The notes below the pieces were generated by a model, which saw only the letters and a program-made list of their open reading frames with translations, did not search any database and was not told the DNA's origin. Positions 62,244-64,000 of a stretch of DNA of 64,000 nucleotides are shown here, piece by piece (position 1 is the stretch's first letter; the number at the start of each line of letters is the position of its first letter). Source of the stretch: JAIYCX01 sp964353175. GTDB taxonomy: Bacteria; Bdellovibrionota_C; UBA2361; SZUA-149; DAOLCO01. A program made the position numbers and the translations under genes. Location of the stretch: NCBI GenBank assembly GCA_964353175.1, contig CAYGUX010000003.1:62001-126000 (forward strand), read 5' to 3'.

Positions 62244-62281
62244 AAATAGCAGTCTAAAGCTTAACTAATTGTAAGCTAGGA

Positions 62282-63655
62282 CTAGTATCGATAATGATCT
62301 GGCTTATAAGGTCCTTCTACAGGTATGCCTAAATAATCAGCTTGAGTCTTAGTTAAAGTAGTCAACTTAACTCCAAGCTTACCTAAATGTAATCTCGCTA
62401 CTTTTTCATCAAGCTCCTTAGGCAATACATGCACCCCAATTGGATATTTTTCTTTCTCTGTCCAAAGTGCAATCTGCGCCATAACTTGATTGGTAAAAGA
62501 ACAAGACATTACAAAAGCTGGATGGCCAGTAGCGCAACCAAGATTTACTAATCGTCCCTCAGCCAATAAAATGATCTGATTGCCATTTGGCAATGTGCAT
62601 TTATCAACTTGTGGTTTAATATTTTCAACTTTAACTTCTTTGTTATTTAACAACCATCCGGATTCAATTTCAGAATCAAAGTGCCCAATGTTGCAAACAA
62701 TTGCCTGATCTTTCATCTTAAGAAGGTCGTTCTTAGTTATTACATCTGCACAACCAGTTGCAGTCACATAAATATCACCTTCCAAAACGGCTTGATCCAT
62801 TGTAGTAACTTCATACCCTTCCATTGCAGCTTGAAGTGCTATGATTGGGTCAATTTCTGTTACGATAACTCTAGCACCTAATGCTCTCATTGAATGTGCA
62901 CAGCCCTTACCAACATCCCCATAACCAGCAACCACAACAACCTTACCAGCGATCATCACATCTGTAGCACGTTTTAAGCCATCCGCTAATGACTCACGGC
63001 AACCATAAAGATTATCAAACTTAGACTTAGTAACTGAGTCGTTTACGTTTATAGCTGGGCATTTAAGAGTCCCTTGTTGGGCCATTTGGTATAATCTATG
63101 AACTCCTGTAGTAGTCTCTTCAGATACACCAATAACTTCCTTTATAGCCTCTGGATAGTTTTCATGACATCTGACTGTTAAGTCTCCGCCATCATCAAGA
63201 ATCATATTTAAAGGTTTACCATCAAACATGATTGTTTGATCAACACACCACCAATACTCTTCCTCTGTCATACCTTTCCAAGCAAATACAGGTACTCCAG
63301 TTTTAGCAATTGCGGCGGCGGCATGATCCTGAGTTGAAAAAATATTACAGCTTGACCATCTAACATCTGCCCCAAGCGCTACTAAAGTCTCAATCAAAAC
63401 TGCGGTTTCGACAGTCATATGAAGGCAGCCAGCAATTCTAGTACCTGCCAATGGCTTAGAAGCACCGAACTCTTCTCTAAGAGCCATAAGACCAGGCATT
63501 TCTTTTTCTGCTATTTCTATAGCCTTTCTGCCCGATTCCCAAAGTGAAATATCTTTAACTTTATAATCCATAATGCCAGAATTCTTTGAATGATTACCGT
63601 TACTATTTAAAACCCTTAACGCATTACCGTTTGTTGAAACTTCAGTACTTTCCAA
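62282..63655 (-). CDS. ahcY: S-adenosylhomocysteine hydrolase
   Basis: AhcY splits SAH, the product of methyltransferases, into adenosine and homocysteine using NAD+. Conserved blocks are GTRIAGCLHMTVETAVLIETL, the SSCNIFSTQDHAAAAI segment, VNDSVTKSKFDNLYGCRES, the NAD motif VAGYGDVGKGCAHS and the C-terminal KPDHYRY. 457 residues. The homologous core starts at MDYKVKDISL (63571), but a TTG at 63655 has GAGGAG at good spacing and MDYK has none, so a 28-residue Ser/Asn-rich N-terminal extension is likely real. It is followed by a terminator. No SAH riboswitch is recognised upstream. Confidence 0.96.
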   Translation of the reverse strand: MESTEVSTNGNALRVLNSNGNHSKNSGIMDYKVKDISLWESGRKAIEIAEKEMPGLMALREEFGASKPLAGTRIAGCLHMTVETAVLIETLVALGADVRWSSCNIFSTQDHAAAAIAKTGVPVFAWKGMTEEEYWWCVDQTIMFDGKPLNMILDDGGDLTVRCHENYPEAIKEVIGVSEETTTGVHRLYQMAQQGTLKCPAINVNDSVTKSKFDNLYGCRESLADGLKRATDVMIAGKVVVVAGYGDVGKGCAHSMRALGARVIVTEIDPIIALQAAMEGYEVTTMDQAVLEGDIYVTATGCADVITKNDLLKMKDQAIVCNIGHFDSEIESGWLLNNKEVKVENIKPQVDKCTLPNGNQIILLAEGRLVNLGCATGHPAFVMSCSFTNQVMAQIALWTEKEKYPIGVHVLPKELDEKVARLHLGKLGVKLTTLTKTQADYLGIPVEGPYKPDHYRY

Positions 63656-63930
63656 TTTTAATCTCCTCAGTTAATTTCTATAAGTATAGGGCATTTGCCC
63701 CAATATAATTTTCGCATTCATATCAGCTTATATTTAAAGCCTCAAATTTAATTTAGCAACTTCCTAGAGTTAAATTCTATAAATGATGAGAGGCCTAAAT
63801 TAAAAGGGAGATACGGATAGCCTCCAAACTGCTGTATTAAATGGCATTATATTGCAAAAATCATATCATGACCAAAAGTATCGGAAACGGTTTGGCTCGT
63901 CATGTAAAATGAAGATCTAAGATACTTAAC
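63656..63930 (-). promoter_or_regulatory. ahcY upstream region
   Basis: This AT-rich stretch holds the ahcY promoter side. A small hairpin (GGGC/GCCC with a 4-nt loop near 63689-63700) lies about 40 bases before the TTG start. No riboswitch, tRNA or small RNA can be recognised by eye. Confidence 0.3.
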
Positions 63931-64000
63931 TTATTGTCTATGTGCGTAGCGGGAGTCCACCCTGAATAAGAATGCAAAAATCTCTGCCACTGCTCTATAG
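63931..64000 (-). CDS. C-terminal end of an FlhB/EscU-like export-switch protein (cut by the window edge)
   Basis: A minus-strand frame enters from the right edge and stops at 63931-63933 after about 22 residues. Its sequence YRAVAEIFAFLFRVDS fits the C-terminus of FlhB-type export-switch proteins (family pattern LYxAVAEVLAxVYxL). Small stand-alone FlhB C-terminal proteins are often neighbours of FliK-like genes, which matches the gene at 60651. Another frame is also open here, so this is tentative. Confidence 0.4.
   Translation of the reverse strand, partial: YRAVAEIFAFLFRVDSRYAHRQ

Noticed and set aside
63656..63930. SAH or SAM riboswitch before ahcY
   Set aside because: I could find only one short hairpin; the conserved cores of SAH or SAM riboswitches are not visible.
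1..64000. General absence of Shine-Dalgarno sequences
   Set aside because: Several genes (purL, dnaK, rpsN, yajQ) lack a clear site, but others (nuoM, nuoL, ahcY, the PEP-CTERM gene) have good ones, so there is no uniform pattern.

Overview
The window reads as a chromosomal segment of a low-GC, Gram-negative (diderm) bacterium. Kdo synthesis (kdsA), the LPS export genes lptA/lptB/lptC, an OmpR-type response regulator, several lipoproteins, a PEP-CTERM protein and a 14-subunit-type complex I operon together indicate an outer membrane with LPS and a respiratory metabolism. Several features point to a deltaproteobacterial/Bdellovibrionota-like or other deep-branching proteobacterial lineage: long HflX, HDOD protein next to a hybrid kinase, small PurL with separate PurS/PurQ, a Bacteroidetes-like PurM, type 2 PyrF. 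This placement is an inference. I see no phage, transposon, CRISPR array, rRNA or tRNA, so most of the window looks like core genome.

Layout. 1-5 kb: end of an unrecognised gene, a periplasmic DsbA-like thioredoxin, hflX, and two unknown genes. 5-13.5 kb (minus strand): one tightly packed run from a glycosyltransferase through a methyltransferase, sugar dehydrogenase, epimerase, GT2 and kdsA into lptC-lptA-lptB, coupling surface glycan synthesis to LPS export. 13.7-19 kb (plus): a paralogous glycosyltransferase, a double-GT2 protein, a methyltransferase and pyrF. 19-23 kb: zinc-free S14 and L31 ribosomal proteins, a ferredoxin-NADP reductase, a beta-CASP RNase and a small HTH protein. 23-31 kb (minus): DedA, a metzincin-like lipoprotein, an HDOD/hybrid-kinase pair, manA and a TPR lipoprotein. 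31-36 kb (plus): TerB-like gene, purL and a DnaK-type chaperone. 36-40 kb: PEP-CTERM protein, then purB-purS-purQ and a WalJ-like hydrolase on the minus strand. 40-53 kb (minus): nuoCDEFGHJKLMN, without nuoA, nuoB or nuoI. 53-58.5 kb: yajQ-purM, a VKOR-DsbA fusion, a membrane-anchored VOC protein and a four-gene envelope cluster with a zinc-finger anti-sigma-like protein. 58.7-64 kb: response regulator, sppA, a FliK-like protein, ahcY and what looks like the last residues of an FlhB-type protein.

The most notable observation concerns purine synthesis. The PurQ at 37037-37729 has glycine where the family has its nucleophilic cysteine. The PurL at 31791-34178 has lost the histidine motifs and glycine-rich stretch of its N-terminal ATP/FGAR half, while its C-terminal half, PurS and PurB look ordinary. 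Either this lineage has an altered (perhaps ammonia-dependent) FGAM synthase, or these are repurposed subunits with a functional enzyme elsewhere. Other points are the missing nuoA/B/I, a His/Asp-rich loop in NuoL, a hairpin that would mask the ribosome binding site of a small gene at 4634, and a 46-residue membrane protein inside an overlapping envelope operon.
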